Below are positions 62,943-64,000 of a stretch of 64,000 nt of DNA, piece by piece; position 1 is the stretch's first letter, and each line of letters opens with the position of its first letter. The translations under genes were made by a program, and so were the position numbers. This DNA comes from Allacma fusca (Eukaryota > Arthropoda > Collembola > Symphypleona > Sminthuridae): assembly GCA_947179485.1 (NCBI GenBank), contig OX359247.1:31534801-31598800 (forward strand), read 5' to 3'. The notes under the pieces are model-generated. The model was not told the origin of the DNA, did not search any database, and worked only from the letters and a program-made list of their open reading frames with translations.

Positions 62943-63045
62943 CGTTGGTTAGATTTTAAAAGGTACCATTTTCATTTCTTAACCCATGCTTTTTAATATG
63001 GGATCTTCATCAAAGATGGTACTTTTTAGAATTTAGCCAACGAAT
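62943..63045. repeat. Long imperfect inverted repeat (about 100-base hairpin)
   Basis: CGTTGGTTAGATTTTAAAAG and the following GTACCAT pair with ATGGTAC followed by TTTTTAGAATTTAGCCAACG, with few mismatches. An inner stem, CCCAT...ATGGG, closes the loop. It could be a fold-back element or a transcribed hairpin. Confidence 0.6.
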
Positions 63046-63565
63046 ATGTTACGTCATAACTTACATGTGCTATAGGGAAGAAAAAGGACAGTTAACACCA
63101 TGTACATACAGTTTTCAACAAACAAATGTCAAAATCAAACTTTAAATTTATTTTGTGGGACAAAAAACAGGTTTACTTTTGACATCCTTAAATATTACCT
63201 CCTGTACTTCATGATTCAAATACCGTGACCGTAAATAATGATCTTAGCCAATGAAGTAATTACTTTTAATTTAAGCTTAAATTCTGTAAATTGAGGCAGT
63301 TACAGAGCTTAAATGGCCGCATGAAAACCCGTGCATTCTCAGAGTTGATTGCAAAAATGCTTTGGGATTTACTGCAGATAAAGTCATGTAATAGTCTTTG
63401 ACTCAAAAGAAAACCAAGCTTACTAAATTAAAGCGCGAGAGAACATAATCAACGACATGAAGGACGGTGCAGTAAGCCGCATCGCGGGTGTGGAAAAAGT
63501 TCCCGATCCTGCGATCCGGGATCGTTGACAAAATGGGCCCAACTAGTTGGGCAGCATTGAACGGC

Positions 63566-63744
63566 CGGATAGTTGGCCATTTTGAAAAACACTGGCGGGT
63601 TATTTGACCAAAAATTTTTCGCTACCCAGGTAGTTGGCCAAAAAATTTGTTCGATACCCAGGTAGTTGGCCAAACAATTTTTGGTTACTCAGGTAGTTGG
63701 CCAAACAATTTTTGGTTACTCAGGTAGTTGGCCAAACATTTTTG
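63566..63744 (+). repeat. 31-bp tandem array (GTAGTTGGCCAAA unit)
   Basis: Copies start with CAGGTAGTTGGCCAAA at 63627 (32 bp), 63659 (31 bp), 63690 (31 bp) and 63721 (partial). Two diverged copies lie before them, from 63566. The two central copies are identical. The array ends exactly where the hAT-like tip begins. A perfect 14-bp palindrome, CCCAACTAGTTGGG, lies just upstream (63537-63550). Confidence 0.8.
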
Positions 63745-64000
63745 CAGAGGTGTGGAATATTTTGAAGTATTGTATTTGAAATAGTATTTGAAATACATTT
63801 AGTATTTTGTATTTGGTATTTTCTTAGCCATAAATTGTTTAAGGCATTTTGTATTTCGTATTTTCCCAACACCAACATCTCTACTATATTTTGTATTTCG
63901 TATTTTGAAGATTACGAACGCGATAATAGTATTTTGTATTTATTTATCTTGTAAAATTTACCCACCCCGTATTTCAAATACAAAATATAGGTTTAAAATA
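63745..64000. mobile_element. Possible hAT-like transposon terminus, cut by the window edge
   Basis: CAGAGGTGTGG at 63745 is followed by an array of GTATTTTGTATTT and GAAATAC words up to the window end. CAGRGGTG-type tips leading into TATTT-rich subterminal repeats are known from animal hAT elements. Only one end is visible, so the 8-bp target duplication cannot be checked. Confidence 0.35.

Noticed and set aside
1..64000. tRNA or rRNA genes
   Set aside because: I looked for GGTTCGAATCC-type T-arm boxes and conserved rRNA words and saw none. A covariance-model scan would be the decisive check.

Overview
This window is animal nuclear DNA. It is intron-rich, has widely spaced short exons, spliceosomal GT/AG borders, no operons, no rRNA or tRNA that I can see, and a very high density of dinucleotide and trinucleotide microsatellites. 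The closest recognisable protein is the metazoan type of mitochondrial L-2-hydroxyglutarate dehydrogenase. I cannot fix the species. Dense (GA/CT)n and (GT/CA)n tracts with small exons would fit an arthropod such as a crustacean, but that is a guess.

The one gene I can reconstruct completely is L2HGDH on the minus strand (about 56.92 to 38.20 kb). It has eight exons whose splice phases all agree and which together encode about 460 residues. Intron 1 is about 9.2 kb. A second gene, also on the minus strand (61.57 to 60.69 kb), has two phase-matched exons and encodes an 86-residue protein with a mitochondrial-type leader and one membrane segment. I do not recognise its family.

From 1 to 37 kb I recognise no complete gene. 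There are isolated exon-like segments with good splice borders. The best are on the minus strand at 6.0-6.2 kb and 20.41-20.49 kb. Weaker ones lie at 9.9-10.1, 12.9 and 17.9 kb (minus) and at 13.9-14.1 and 24.1-24.3 kb (plus). They may belong to one or more long-intron genes. A CpG-rich cluster of NRF1-like sites at 11.5-11.6 kb looks like a promoter. Within L2HGDH intron 1, two same-strand exon-like segments at 52.1-51.97 and 51.04-50.88 kb join in phase and may be a nested gene.

Repeats dominate the rest. They include long GA/CT tracts, (GT)n tracts, mixed TAG/TAA/CAG arrays, a 12-bp minisatellite inside a 2-kb field of GAACTT hexamers (18.3-20.4 kb), and a 407-bp MITE-like element with 13-bp terminal inverted repeats and a TA duplication, packed with CAGTCCCA words (59.46-59.87 kb). 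At the right end are a long imperfect hairpin, a 31-bp tandem array, and what looks like the terminus of an hAT-like transposon cut by the window edge.

The L2HGDH call is firm. The single-exon calls are hypotheses, because in this sequence stop-free frames of 50 to 80 codons are common by chance.
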